Assembly: GCA_947471745.1 (NCBI GenBank)
Contig: CANJKZ010000403.1
Span: 17,371-81,370, forward strand
DNA length: 64,000 nucleotides
Direction of reading: 5' to 3'
From: Closterium sp. Naga37s-1
Taxonomy: Eukaryota > Streptophyta > Zygnematophyceae > Desmidiales > Closteriaceae
Made by a program: the position numbers and the translations under genes. Under the pieces are notes generated by a model. It was not told the DNA's origin. It saw nothing but the letters and a program-made list of their open reading frames with translations, and ran no database searches. Shown here in pieces: positions 1 through 9,916 of this stretch. The first letter of the stretch is position 1. Each line of letters opens with the position of its first letter.

Positions 1-1828
1 GTGGCGGTGGTGGGAGGGGTGCTGGTGGTGGGGGGGTCAGTGGCGGAGGCGGGGGTGGTGGCGGCGGCGGTAGTGGGGGTGGCGGGGGTGGTGGTGGTAG
101 TGGTGGCGGCGGTGGAGCTGGTGGCGGGCGCGGTGGAGCGGTGCAGCGTGGAGGGTTCGGTGGTGGCCAGAGGCAGCAGCAGCAGTGTCCCAGCGAGACC
201 CCGTCCTCCCAGCAGCTCCGTGAGTGGTACTCTCAGCGTGGGGGGTCTGGGGGTGGAGGTACTTGCCCGTACCTTATCCGCACAGGTGACCGCACTGGCT
301 AGACCTGTGGGAGGTTCCACACGGCACACCGCTGCTTCTTTCGTCTCGACGACGCCTGGCGTGCGCAGTTTCCTGACGCCAATGAGCTGCCCCGCTGGGC
401 TGATCTGATGAAAAAGAACATTGATATCTTTGCTCTTGACTTTGATGCTATCCTTGGTGCCATGTATGCATTGACTATTAGTGTTGAGGGTGACTGTTAC
501 CTGCGTGTACCGCCAGACCTGGGTATTGGGACCAGTGAGGCTGCCGCTCTAGGTGCTAGTGCGTCTGCTGCTCTAGGTCCTGGTCAGGCTGCTGCTCTAG
601 GTGCTAGTGAGTCTGCTGCTCCAGGTGCTCGTGCGTCTGCGCCTGCTGGTACTGCGTCGACTGAGGCACTGCACACCTTCACACTGGACTCGGGTACTTC
701 CCGCTACTTCTTTCGTGACCGCACTGTCCTTGAGCAGCTAGCTCGGCCTGTTGGTGTCTCCCTGGCTGACCCCTCCGGTGGCCCTGTCCTTGCGACCTCC
801 TCCACTGTCCTCCCTTGTCCTGCGGTCCCGTCCGGCACCCTGTCAGGTCTCTACCTCCCCTCGTTCTCTACGAACTTGGTGGCGGGCTCTGCTCTCCAGG
901 ACGGGGGTGTTCACCAGTTCACCCCTGCCCATGAGCGTGTGACCCACTGCACGTGTGCTCGGACGGGTCGCCACGTGGCTACCTTCACCCGGCAGCCGGG
1001 ATCGGACTTGTACACACTGACCACTGAGTCCCCTCAGCGTCTGCGTCTGCGTCAGGTCAGCTGTCGGCCCCCTGCTCGTGTCGCTCCCTGTCGCACGAGA
1101 CCTTCCTCTGGCACCACCGCCTTGGTCACCCGTCAGTGCAGCGCCTTCGTGGCATGCACTCCCGGTACCTTGTCTCTGGTCTTCCCAGGGTTCTCCCTCC
1201 CCTCCCACCCTCGCCTGCTCCTCCCTGTCTTCCCTGTGGCGAGGGGCGGCAGCGCGCCGCTCCTCACTCCTCCTCGTTTCCCCCGACGACTGCTCCCCTG
1301 CAGACCCTCCACATGGATGTGTGGGGCCCAGCCCGCGTCCGTGGACAGGGTCACGAGAGGTACTTCTTGATAGTTGTTGACGACTACTCGCGCTACACCA
1401 CGGTCTTCCCCTTGCGCACCAAGGGTGAAGTCCCTGATGTTTTGATCCCTTGGATCTGCGCTGCCCGTCTCCAGCTCAGCGAGAGGTTCCACTCGGACTT
1501 TCCGGTCCTGCGTCTGCACTCTGACAGAGGTGGGGAGTTTTCCTCCGACCTCTTGAGGGACTTTTGTTGTGGGGAGGGCATTGAGCAGTCGTTCACGCTT
1601 CCGGCCTCTCCACAGCTGAATGGGGTTGCTGAGCGCCGCATTGGCTTGGTCATGGAGGTCGCTCGTACCTCCTTGATCCATGCGGCTGCCCCCCACTTTC
1701 TGTGGCCGTTTGCGGTCCGATCCGCTGCGCATCAGCTCAACCTCTGGCCCCGTGTCTCCGTTCCGGAGACTTCGCCGACACTGCGTTGGACGGGAGAGGT
1801 TGGCGATGCGTCGGTGTTCCGGGTCTAG
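1..1828 (+). pseudogene. Element A gag tail, protease and integrase core (broken)
   Basis: Reading starts in the Gly-rich gag linker and passes through a Cys/His finger whose Gln codon is now TAG at 300-302. The retropepsin motif follows at about 685 (LDSGTS, normally LDSGAS). A frameshift near 1056 moves the frame just before the GAG-pre-integrase motif (WHHRLGHPS). The integrase core then shows HMDVWGP, HSDRGGEF and NGVAERR, so the D-D-E residues are present. The frame ends at TAG 1826-1828, where the relatives have Trp in VWGSRAF. Family and domain order are clear; the stops show a dead copy. The true start is outside the window. Confidence 0.88.
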
Positions 1829-3654
1829 GGATCTCGTGCTTTTGTCCGCGATACGTCCGCGGACAAGCTCTCCTCCCGCGCTGTTCCTTGTGTCTTCCTT
1901 GGCTTTGTCCCGGACGCGTCTGGTTGGCAGTTTACCACGCCACCTCGCACCGTGTCCTGCCCTCCCAGGACGTCACTTTCGACGAGTCGTTCCCCTACTA
2001 CCGCCTCTTCCCCTACCGCACTGCCCCGCTCCCCCCCCCGCCTCTCTTCCTCGCACCAGGTGCTGCTGTGGTAGACCCCCTCCCCCTTCAGGGTGCCGCT
2101 CCCTCAGGTGTGTCCCAGGTAGACCCAGTTGAGCCTGTCGAGGTAGCTGTCGACTCTCGTCCTGCTAGGGGTGCTGAGCCTGCGGGTGCGGAGCCTGGGG
2201 GTGCTGAGCCTGAGCGTGCGGAGCCTGGGGGTGCTGAGTCTGCGGGTGCGGAGCCTGGGGGTGCTGAGCCTGAGGGTGCTGAGTCTGGGGGTGCTGAGCC
2301 TGAGAGTGCTGCGTCTGAGGGTACTGAGCCTGGGGGTGGTGCGACTGACCGTGAGGCGCCTGGAGGCGCTCCCTCTTCACAGCAGCTGCGTGAGTGGTAC
2401 TCGCGGTACTGCAGCCTCCGGAGGGGCGCTTCTGGGGCTAGGGGTGCTGCTGCAGCTGGTGCTCGTGGTTCCCCGCCTAGGCGGGAGCCGCCCTCTCCTC
2501 AGCGGCTCCGAGAGTGGTACGCTCGGCGCTGCAGTTTCCGGAGTGGCACTGCTGGTGCTTTGGACCCTGGAGCTAGAGCTGCTGCTGGTGCTGAGGACCC
2601 TGGAGTTGGAGCCGCTGCTGGGGCTGCGGACCCTGGAGCTGGTGCTGCTGGTGCAGGAGCTGCTGGTGGTGCTGCTGGAGGTACTGCTGGTGCTGGAGCT
2701 GCTGGAGGTGCTGCTCGTGCTGGAGCTACTGGAGGTGCTGCTGGTGCTGGTGCTACTGGAGGTGCTGGAGCTGCTGGTGGTGCTGCTAGAGGTGCTGCTG
2801 GTGCTGGAGCTGCTGGAGGTGCTGCTGGTGCTGGAGCTGCTGGAGGTGCTGCTGGTGCTTCTGGAGGTGCTGCTGGTGCTGGAGCTACTGGGGGTACTGC
2901 TGGTGCTGGAGCTGCTGGAGCCGCTGGTTCTGGAGGTGCTCGTACTGGAGGTACTGGAGCTGCTGGGACTAGAGCTGCTGCGGGAGTTGGAGCTGGAGGT
3001 TCTGGAGCTGCTGGAGCTGCTGGTGGTGCTGCGGGGAGTTGTAGCTGGAGTCCCTGGAGCTGAGGGCGCTGGTGGTGTCTCTGCTGGTTCAGGAGGAGCT
3101 GCGCGGCCGCGGCCGTACTACGTTCCGCTCCTTCAGCAGGTTCTTGGCCTCCCGCCCCCTACTGGTCCTACTCCTCCCCTACTGAGTCCACCGCCTGTCC
3201 AGTCGCAGTCACAGTTACAGCCTGCCTAGTCCTTCTCCTTACGCTGGGCCGACTAGAGGTCTTACGGAGCGTCGTGAGCCTGATTCTCGTCCTGCGTCGC
3301 CTGAGTCTCGTCCTGCGTCGCCTGAGTCTCGTCCGGAGTCGCCTGTCCGTGCTGCCCGCACTGGTCGTCGTGTTCCGTGTGAGCGTCCTCCTCCTGTCCC
3401 TGGCACTCACTATATGACTCTGCGTCCTTCCACTGCTCCACAGCGTGTCCCTCTGCCGTCTCCTCCAGCGTCCTCTCTTCCTGCTCTTACTGACCCAGAG
3501 TCTGACTCTCTTCGTGCTGCCAGTCCTACTGTCACGCGTTTCCTCGCCACTGTTGTCACTGACCCTACCTTTGAGTCCACTGTTGCGTCTGCTCTAGTCG
3601 CTGAGCTTGTTGTCTTTGCTGCCGCCTGTCGTCTAGACTACGCCGCTAGCCTAG
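1829..3654 (+). pseudogene. Element A integrase C-terminus and repetitive inter-domain spacer (broken)
   Basis: The tail of the integrase reads on from the 1826 stop. One base is missing near 1931 (QFYH... becomes QFTT...), which moves the frame to the one open from about 1933 to 3063. This contains FDESFPYYRLFPYR and then low-complexity sequence: a Gly-Ala-Glu-Pro pentapeptide array, two LREWY motifs, and a Gly/Ala-rich tract ending at TGA 3061-3063. A further open piece in another frame (3414-3689) matches the segment before the RT in sister elements (RLDYAASLVAES). In copia elements this linker is normally variable; here it is unusually long and repetitive. Confidence 0.8.
2165..3060 (+). 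repeat. Tandem coding repeats: 15-bp GAEPG units, then Gly/Ala-rich GGTGCTG units
   Basis: From about 2165 to 2350 the 15-bp unit GGTGCTGAGCCTGNG repeats and encodes G-A-E-P-(G/E/S). From about 2560 to 3060 a shorter, less regular GGTGCTGGAGCTGCT-type repeat encodes Gly/Ala runs. Because the units lack T-A-starting triplets, several frames on both strands stay open here by chance. Confidence 0.85.
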
Positions 3655-5391
3655 TTGCTGAGTCTGAGTCCTCCGTCCGTCGGGGGTGAGTGTGCCCTTG
3701 GCACGGACGTCCTTGAGGACAGACAGGAGGAGTTTGAGTGCTTTGCCGCTGCTTTACCTCATCTCGTGTCCATGCTGATTGCCCCTGATGGAGACCCGGA
3801 TGCACCAGACATCCCGACCCCGCGCTCTTACGCAGAGGCGATAGAGGGTCCCTACTCCTCTCAGTGGCAGTCAGCTATGGACGCAGAGATGGCTTCTTGG
3901 AAGTCCACAGGCACCTACGTCGACGAGGTTCCCCCGCCTGGGGCGAACATCGTCAGTGGCATGTGGATTTTCAGGGTGAAGCGGCCGCCGGGTTCTCCGC
4001 CTGTCTTCAAGGCGCGTTACGTTGCACGAGGCTTCAGTCACCGTGAGGGAGTTGACTTCTTCCAGACCTTCTCCCCTACCCCGAAGATGACCACTCTTCG
4101 GGTTCTGCTGCACGTCGCTGCTCAGCGTGACTACGAGCTCCACTCTCTTGACTTCAGCACTGCTTTTCTACAGGGCAGCCTGCACGAGGAGATCTGGCTG
4201 CGCCGCCCACCTGGCTTCACTGGGTCGTTTCCTCCTGGTACCCAGTGGAGCCTCCGGCGGCCAGTCTACGGTCTCCGCCAGGCACCCCGTGAGTGGCACG
4301 ACACACTGAGGACTACTCTTGCTGCTCTTGGGTTTGCTCCTTCCACTGCTGACCCGTCGCTGTTTCTACGCACCGACACCACTCTGCCGCCGTTCTACGT
4401 TCTCGTGTACGTAGACGACTTGGTCTTTGTTACTGCTGACACTGAGGCACTCGCCCACGTGAAGTCGGAGCTGCAGAAGAGACACACGTGCACAGACCTG
4501 GGTGAGCTGACAAGCTATCTTGGCTTGCGGATCACCCGGGACAGAGCACAGCGCACCATTACCCTGACTCAGTCACACATGGTGCAGCAGGTCCTTCAGC
4601 GCTTCCGCTTCACGTACTCCTCGCCTCAGTCCACTCCTCTGCCTACCGGTCACTCGCTCTCAGCTCCACCTTCGGACGAGTCCGTAGAGCCGAGTGGCCC
4701 GTACCCAGAGCTTGTGGGCTGCCTCATGTACCTGATGACCTGCACTCGACCTGACCTTGCATACCCTCTTAGCATCCTAGCACGCTATGTCGCTCCTGGC
4801 CGTCACCGGAAGGAGCACATGGATGCCGCTAAGAGGGTGTTGCGCTACTTGTGCAGTACGTCGGGCATGGGGCTTCTGCTTGGAGGACGGGCTCGAGTTG
4901 TCCTCACTAGTCACGCTGGCGCTTCTTGGGCTGACGACTTGACTACGCAGCGGTCGTCACAGGGTTACACCTTCAGTCTTGGCTCCGGCTCTGTTTCTTG
5001 GCGGTCTACCCGCTCGTCTTCTGTTCTCAGCTCTAGTTGTGAGGCTGAGATCTACGCAGGGGCCATGGCTGCACAGGAGTTACGCTGGCTCACCTACCTG
5101 CTGACTGACCTTGGAGAGCCGCCTCGTTCTCCTCCAGTTCTGTACGTCGACAACAAGGCCATGATTGCCTTGTGTCAGGAGCACAGACTGGAGCACAGAA
5201 TGAAGCACATCGCTCTGCACTACTTCCTTGCTCGAGAGTTGCAGCACCGTGGTCAGCTTCGTCTTGCTTACGTGGCCACTCGGGCCAACACTGCTGGTGT
5301 GTTCACCAAGGCGCTTCAGCCTTGTGATCATCAGCGTTTCTGTACTGTTCTAGGCCTTGTGCCTACTGTACCTCACTTGCTTACTTCTTGA
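3655..5391 (+). CDS. Element A reverse transcriptase-RNase H (open, but detached from gag/IN)
   Basis: Copia RT and RNase H, which would copy element RNA into cDNA in the cytoplasmic particle. Visible motifs are the RT entry segment (WIFRVKRPPGS, FKARYVARGF), the core LHSLDFSTAFLQG, VYGLRQAPREWH, and the catalytic YVDD at about 4408. RNase H follows with SSSCEAEIYAG, YVDNKAMI and a FTKAL ending. One oddity: the first RNase H Asp, within HADASW in the related fragment at 41680, is Gly here (HAGASW), which should abolish activity. The open frame begins where the previous frame is lost by a frameshift near 3680, so this is the 3' part of a broken polyprotein, not an independent gene. It ends at TGA 5389-5391. 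Confidence 0.88.
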   Translation: MLSLSPPSVGGECALGTDVLEDRQEEFECFAAALPHLVSMLIAPDGDPDAPDIPTPRSYAEAIEGPYSSQWQSAMDAEMASWKSTGTYVDEVPPPGANIVSGMWIFRVKRPPGSPPVFKARYVARGFSHREGVDFFQTFSPTPKMTTLRVLLHVAAQRDYELHSLDFSTAFLQGSLHEEIWLRRPPGFTGSFPPGTQWSLRRPVYGLRQAPREWHDTLRTTLAALGFAPSTADPSLFLRTDTTLPPFYVLVYVDDLVFVTADTEALAHVKSELQKRHTCTDLGELTSYLGLRITRDRAQRTITLTQSHMVQQVLQRFRFTYSSPQSTPLPTGHSLSAPPSDESVEPSGPYPELVGCLMYLMTCTRPDLAYPLSILARYVAPGRHRKEHMDAAKRVLRYLCSTSGMGLLLGGRARVVLTSHAGASWADDLTTQRSSQGYTFSLGSGSVSWRSTRSSSVLSSSCEAEIYAGAMAAQELRWLTYLLTDLGEPPRSPPVLYVDNKAMIALCQEHRLEHRMKHIALHYFLARELQHRGQLRLAYVATRANTAGVFTKALQPCDHQRFCTVLGLVPTVPHLLTS

Positions 5392-5625
5392 CTCTGCTTG
5401 TACTGTGATCTCTATATATATACCTGCATGCTTACACTTGCTAGGTTGTGATCACTGTACCTCTTGTTCTATTATCAAACTGCATGTGAACTGGTCTTGT
5501 GACCGCTTGCTTGTGCTCGGAATTTGTGTGGTATCCTTGAGATCCACCCTGAGCTTGTTTTGCTTTGCTTTGCTTTGACTGGTCTTGTGACCATCTGGTT
5601 GTCTCCCACTTCGCCTATGGGGGTG
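5392..5625 (+). other. Element A 3' untranslated region and polypurine tract
   Basis: Non-coding 3' part of the element. It contains repeated 'ctggtcttgtgacc' segments that recur before the other copia 3' LTRs in the window. It ends in TATGGGGGTG, the likely plus-strand primer, immediately before the LTR. Confidence 0.75.
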
Positions 5626-5751
5626 TGTCAAACATTGTATATGTTTGTGTTCTGTAGGCTATAGTGGGTTTAGCCTTAGGGGGTACAACTTCTAGGTTTT
5701 CCTACTTGTACTCCCAACCTTGTTAGTTCAAACACTTCTCTCATTCTGACA
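5626..5751 (+). repeat. 126-bp copia LTR (3' LTR of A, abutting element B)
   Basis: It starts TGTCAAAC and ends TTCTGACA, the usual 5'-TG...CA-3' boundaries. The inner motifs 'taggctatagtggg', 'ttagggggtacaac' and 'ttgtactcccaacc' are shared with the other short copia LTRs here. What follows (TGCCCTGCCCGCG) is not a primer-binding site but the middle of a GC-rich leader. Confidence 0.85.
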
Positions 5752-6089
5752 TGCCCTGCCCGCGTGCCGCCCTGCTGCCCGCCGCGCCGCCCTTTGCAGC
5801 CCGCGCGCCGCCCTTTGCAGCCCGCGCGCCGCCCTGCTGGCCGCGCGCCACCCCTTTTCTGCCCGCACGCCGCCCTACTCGCCGCGCGCCGCCGTTCCTG
5901 CCCGCGCGCCGTCCTGCTAGCCGCGCGCCACCATTTCCTGACCGCGCGCCGCCCCCCTGCCCGCGCGCTGCCCTGCCCTGCCCTACGCGCCGCCCAGTCT
6001 TGGCCGTGCGCCGCCCTGCCCTGCCCTTAGCGTTTTCCTAGTGCACGCGCGCCGCCCTGCTCGTCACGTGCCACCCTGCTCTGCCCGCT
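5752..6089 (+). repeat. GC-rich leader repeats of element B
   Basis: Imperfect units of about 24-36 bp built from 'cgcgcgccgccctgc' fill the space between LTR and gag. No coding signal is expected; the open frames here reflect composition. Similar repeats occupy the leaders of the other elements (23640-24500 and 39060-39650). Confidence 0.8.
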
Positions 6090-8903
6090 ATGGCTACTCT
6101 CAGCGTTCTCACGTTCGATCCTGAGGGCCGTCCGATCCAGTTCGATACGTGGCTCGATGACTTACAGCTGTACCTACTGAGCGATTCTAGAGACAGCGTT
6201 TCGTTGTTTGACCACACGTCTGGAACCTCTCTCGCCCCTCCCGACACAGCTGACAGTGCGACTCGCTCACAGTGGCTTACCCGTGACGCTGCTGCTCGCT
6301 TAGCCGTTCGCAACCACTTGCCGTTAGCCGAACGCGCTCACTTTGGCCAGCACAAGACTGCTAAAGCCCTGTACGACGCTGTAGTCGCTCGTTCCTCTTC
6401 CCCTGCCACTGCTGCTCTCGGCCGCCTTATACTGCCTTACCTTTTTCCCGAGTTGTCAGCCTTTGCCACAGTCGAGGACCTCATCACCCACCTTCGCACT
6501 AGCGACACTCGCTACCGCGCTGCCCTCAAAGCCGATTTCCTAGACAAGAACCCGCCCCCGATGTACATCACTCTCTACTTCATAGTCACCCGCCTCCCTG
6601 ACTCTCTTCGAACAGTCAGGGACCACTTTCTCGCACTTGACCCCACAGACCTCACTGTCGACCTGCTCGAGAAGCACCTCCTTGCAGCTGAGACTAGCGT
6701 AGTCGCTGTAGGTGCTGCTCGTGGCACTCCTCGCACACCCTTCTTTGAGGGGTGTTCCCCCTCCCCCCTTGCCCCCTCCTACGCTTCTGCTTCTGCTGTT
6801 GACATCCTTGGTACTGAGGAGGTCGGGGCTGCTTCTGCTCCTAGTGGGAAGCGCCGCAGCGGCAAGGGCAAGGGAGGCAAGAGTGGTGGAGGTGGCAGCG
6901 GGGGTGGTGGTGGTGGAGGCGGTGGAGGCGGTGGAGGTGGCGGAGGTGGCGGTGGGAGTGGTGGTGGCGGTGGTGGTGGCAGTGGGAGTGGTGGTGGCGG
7001 CAGTGGTGGCGGTCGAGGTGGAGCTGTTCAGAGGGGAGGCTCTGGCGGTGGCCAGAGGCAGCAGCAGTAGTGTTCGAGCGAGACCCCTACGCCCCAGCAG
7101 CTTCGTGAGTGGTTTGCTCATCGTGGGGCGGCTGGGGGTAGTGTTCGCTGCCCGTATGTCATTCGCACAGGTGACCGCGCTGGCCAGACATGCGGGAAGT
7201 TTCACACACAGCACCGCTGCTTCTCCCGCCTTGATGACGCTTGGCGCGCAGAGTTTGGCGACGAGGCTGAGCCCCCCCGCTGGCTAGAGCTGCTTAGGTC
7301 TGGTGTTGATATCTTTGCTCTTGTATGCTTAGACTATGATGCTATCCTTGCTGCCATGTATGCCTTGACTGCTAGTGCTGAGGGTGACTGTTACCTGTGT
7401 GTGCCGCCCGACCCAGGTATAGAGGCTGCTGCTCTAGGTGCTAGTGAGTCTGCTCTCCCTGGTACTGTGCCTGCTGAGGCCTTGCACACCTTCACGCTTG
7501 ACCCAGGTGCTTCCCGCTGTTTCTTTTGCGACAGTACCATACTCACACCACTCCCTGCACCTGTTGCAGTCAGACTGGCTGACCCCTCAGGGGGCCCAGT
7601 TCTTGCACGTTCCACCACTGTTCTCCCGTGTTTGGCGGTTCCGTCTGGCTCACTGTCAGGTCTCCACCTCCCCTCGTTCTCTACGAACTTGGTGAGTACC
7701 GCTGCCCTCCAGGATGCGATGGTCACTACCACCACCACTGGGGGTCAGCGTGTGGCGATCTGCACGTGTACACGGACGGGCCGTCACCTGGCCACGTTCA
7801 CCTGTCGGCCTGGGTCGATTCTGTACACACTGACTACTGAGCCTGCTCAGGTAGCTGCTTCTGGTCAAGTGTCCGCGTCAGGTCAGGTAGCCGCTCCCTG
7901 TTTGTGTCGCCTCCTGTCGCACCAGACTCTCTTTTGGCACCACCGCCTTTGTCACCCCTCCCTGCCACGCCTCCGTGGCATGCACTCCCGCCTCCTTGTT
8001 TCTGGTCTTCCCAGGTCTCTGCCTCCCCTCCCACCCTCGCCTGCCCCACCCTACCTTCCTTGCGTCGAGGGGCGGTAGCGCGCCGCTCCTCACTCCTCCT
8101 CGTTTCCCCCGACGACTGCTCCCTTGCAGACTCTCCACATGGACGTGTGGGGCCCAGCCCGCGTCAGTGGACAGGGCCGCGAGCGCTACTTTCTGATGGT
8201 TGTTGACGACTACTCGCGTTACACCACGGTCTTCCCCTTGCGCAGCAAGGGGGAGGTCCCTGATGTCTTGATCCCTTGGATCCGCGCTGTCCGTCTCCAG
8301 CTCCGCGAGCGGTTCCGCCAGGACCTTCCTGTCCTGCGTCTGCACTCTGACAGAGGTGGTGAGTTCTGCTCCGACCTCTTACGGGACTTTTGTCGTGGGG
8401 AGGGCATCCGCCAGTCGTTCACGCTTCCGGCCTCTCCGCAGCAGAATGGGGTTGCTGAGCGCCGCATTGGCTTAGTCATGGAGGTGGCTCGTACCTCCAT
8501 GATCCATGCGGCTGCTCCCCATTTTCTGTGGCCGTTTGCAGTCCGGTACGCTGCGCATCAGCTCAACCTCTGGCCCCGTGTCTCCTTGCCGGAGACCTCG
8601 CCTACACTGTGTTGGACGGGGGAGGTTGGCGATGCGTCGGTGTTCTGGGTCTGGGGCTCTCGTGCCTTTGTCCGCGATACTTCCGTGGACAAGCTCTCCT
8701 CCCGCGCCATTCCCTGTGTCTTCCTTGGCTTTCCCCCTGACGCGCCTGGCTGGCAGTTTTACCACCCCACCTCGCGCCGTGTCCTGCCCTCTCAGGACGT
8801 CACCTTTGACGAGTCGGTTCCCTTTTACCGTCTCTTCCCCTACCGCGCTGCCCCTCTCCCCCCCCGCCGCCGCTCTTCCTTGCTACAGGTCCCTCTCCGG
8901 TAG
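6090..8903 (+). pseudogene. Element B gag-finger-protease-integrase, one frame with two TAG stops
   Basis: The gag starts at ATG 6090 (MATLSVLTFDPEG) with a copia capsid-like region to about residue 215, then a Lys/Gly-rich linker to TAG 7068-7070. The same frame continues through the gag finger (C-X13-C-X3-H-X4-C, about 7150-7230), protease (LDPGAS near 7500, normally LDSGAS), pre-integrase WHHRLCHPS, then TAG 8076-8078, then integrase with HMDVWGP, HSDRGGEF and NGVAERR. Both stops replace a Gln codon that related copies keep as CAG. The frame is lost in the C-run near 8860 and stops at 8901-8903. Apart from those three lesions the polyprotein is well preserved, so decay is recent. Confidence 0.88.
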
Positions 8904-9916
8904 ACCCCGTCCCCCCTCAGGGTCCTTCTCCCTCAGGTGTGTCTCAGGTAGACCCACTCCCCTTGGCTGAGCTTGTTGAGGTCAGTGTAGACTCTGATGC
9001 TGCTGGGGGTGGTGCTGCTAGGGGTGCTGCGTCTGGGGGTGCTGAGCCTGCGGGTGCGGAGCCTGAGGGTGCTGAGCCTGAGAGTGCGGAGCCTGGGGGT
9101 GCTGAGCCTGAGGGTGCAGAGTCTGGGGGTGCTGAGCCTGAGAGTGCGGAGCCTGGGGGTGCTGAGCCTGAGGGTGCGGAGCCTGGGGTTGCTGAGTCTG
9201 AGAGTGCGGAGCCTGGGGGTGCTGAGCCAGAGGGTACTGAGTCTGGGGGTGCTGAGCCTAGGGGTACTGTATCTGCCGGATGTTCTGCGGTTGCCTCGCC
9301 ACTGCAGTCTCGCCGGCGGGAGCCTCTCTCACCGCGGCAGCTGCGCGAGTGGTTTGCTTGGTGCACACGCCTTAGGAGTGGCGTTGCTTTAGCTGGAGGC
9401 CCCGCCGCTGGAGGCACTGGAGCTGGAGGCGCTGGAGCTACTAGTCCTGGAGGTGCTGGAGTTACTGCTGGTGCTGGAGGCGCTGGAGCTGGAGGTACCG
9501 GAGGTGCTGGAGCTGCTGGTCCTGGAGGTGCTCGTACTGGAGGTACTGGAGCTGCCGGAGCTGGTGGTGTTGGAGGCGCTGGAGCTGGAGACCCTGGCGC
9601 TGGAGGCGCTGGAGCTGGAGGCGCTGGAGCTGGAGGCACCGGAGCTGGAGGTACCGGAGGTGCTGGAGCTGCTGGTCCTGGAGGTGCTCGTACTAGAGGT
9701 ACTGGAGCTGCCGGAGCTGGTGGTATTGGAGGCGCTGGAGCTGGAGACCCTGGAGCTGGAGGCGCTGGAGCTGGAGGCACTGGAGCTGGAGACCCTAGAG
9801 CTGGAGGCGCTGGAGCTGGAGGCGCTGGAGCTGGAGGCCCAGGAGCTGGAGGCGCTGGAGCTGGAGACGCTGGAGCTGACACCACATGCTGGTGGTTGTC
9901 AGAGCCAGGGACGTGA
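8904..9916 (+). pseudogene. Element B spacer after integrase, truncated
   Basis: Resuming in another frame after the C-run frameshift, the sequence reads [10 protein letters not shown], then about 15 GAEP-type pentapeptides (about 9040-9270), an LREWFAW motif, and a long Gly-Ala repeat with [13 protein letters not shown] units. The element breaks off in this repeat near 9880; the last residues to TGA 9914-9916 come from flanking DNA. No RT follows. Confidence 0.75.

Larger units (their letters stand above)
1..5751 (+). mobile_element. Ty1/copia LTR retrotransposon A, 5' end outside window, degenerate
   Basis: The order of coding remnants is gag Gly-rich tail, gag finger, protease, integrase, repetitive spacer, reverse transcriptase and RNase H, which is the copia (not gypsy) order. 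It ends with a purine-rich tract (TATGGGGGTG) and a TGTCAAAC...CTGACA LTR. The 5' LTR and most of gag lie left of the window. The frame is broken at least five times, so the copy cannot make its polyprotein, although its RT/RNase H part is still one open frame. Confidence 0.93.
5752..9880 (+). mobile_element. Ty1/copia element B, lacking PBS and truncated before RT
   Basis: It consists of a GC-rich leader, gag, finger, protease, integrase and repetitive spacer in one orientation. It starts abruptly after the LTR at 5751 with no tRNA-complementary site. It ends in the Gly/Ala spacer near 9880, with no RT, RNase H or 3' LTR. It is closely related to A and to the minus-strand fragment at 36402-39892. 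The shared LTR suggests an LTR-to-LTR recombination or a deletion that removed the PBS. Confidence 0.85.

Noticed and set aside
7068..7070. Programmed stop readthrough between gag and pol in element B
   Set aside because: Element A has CAG at the same position, so TAG here is more simply a point mutation.
8944..9885. 313-codon Pro/Ala-rich minus-strand frame opposite element B spacer
   Set aside because: Complement of the Gly/Ala/Glu/Pro repeats; composition only.
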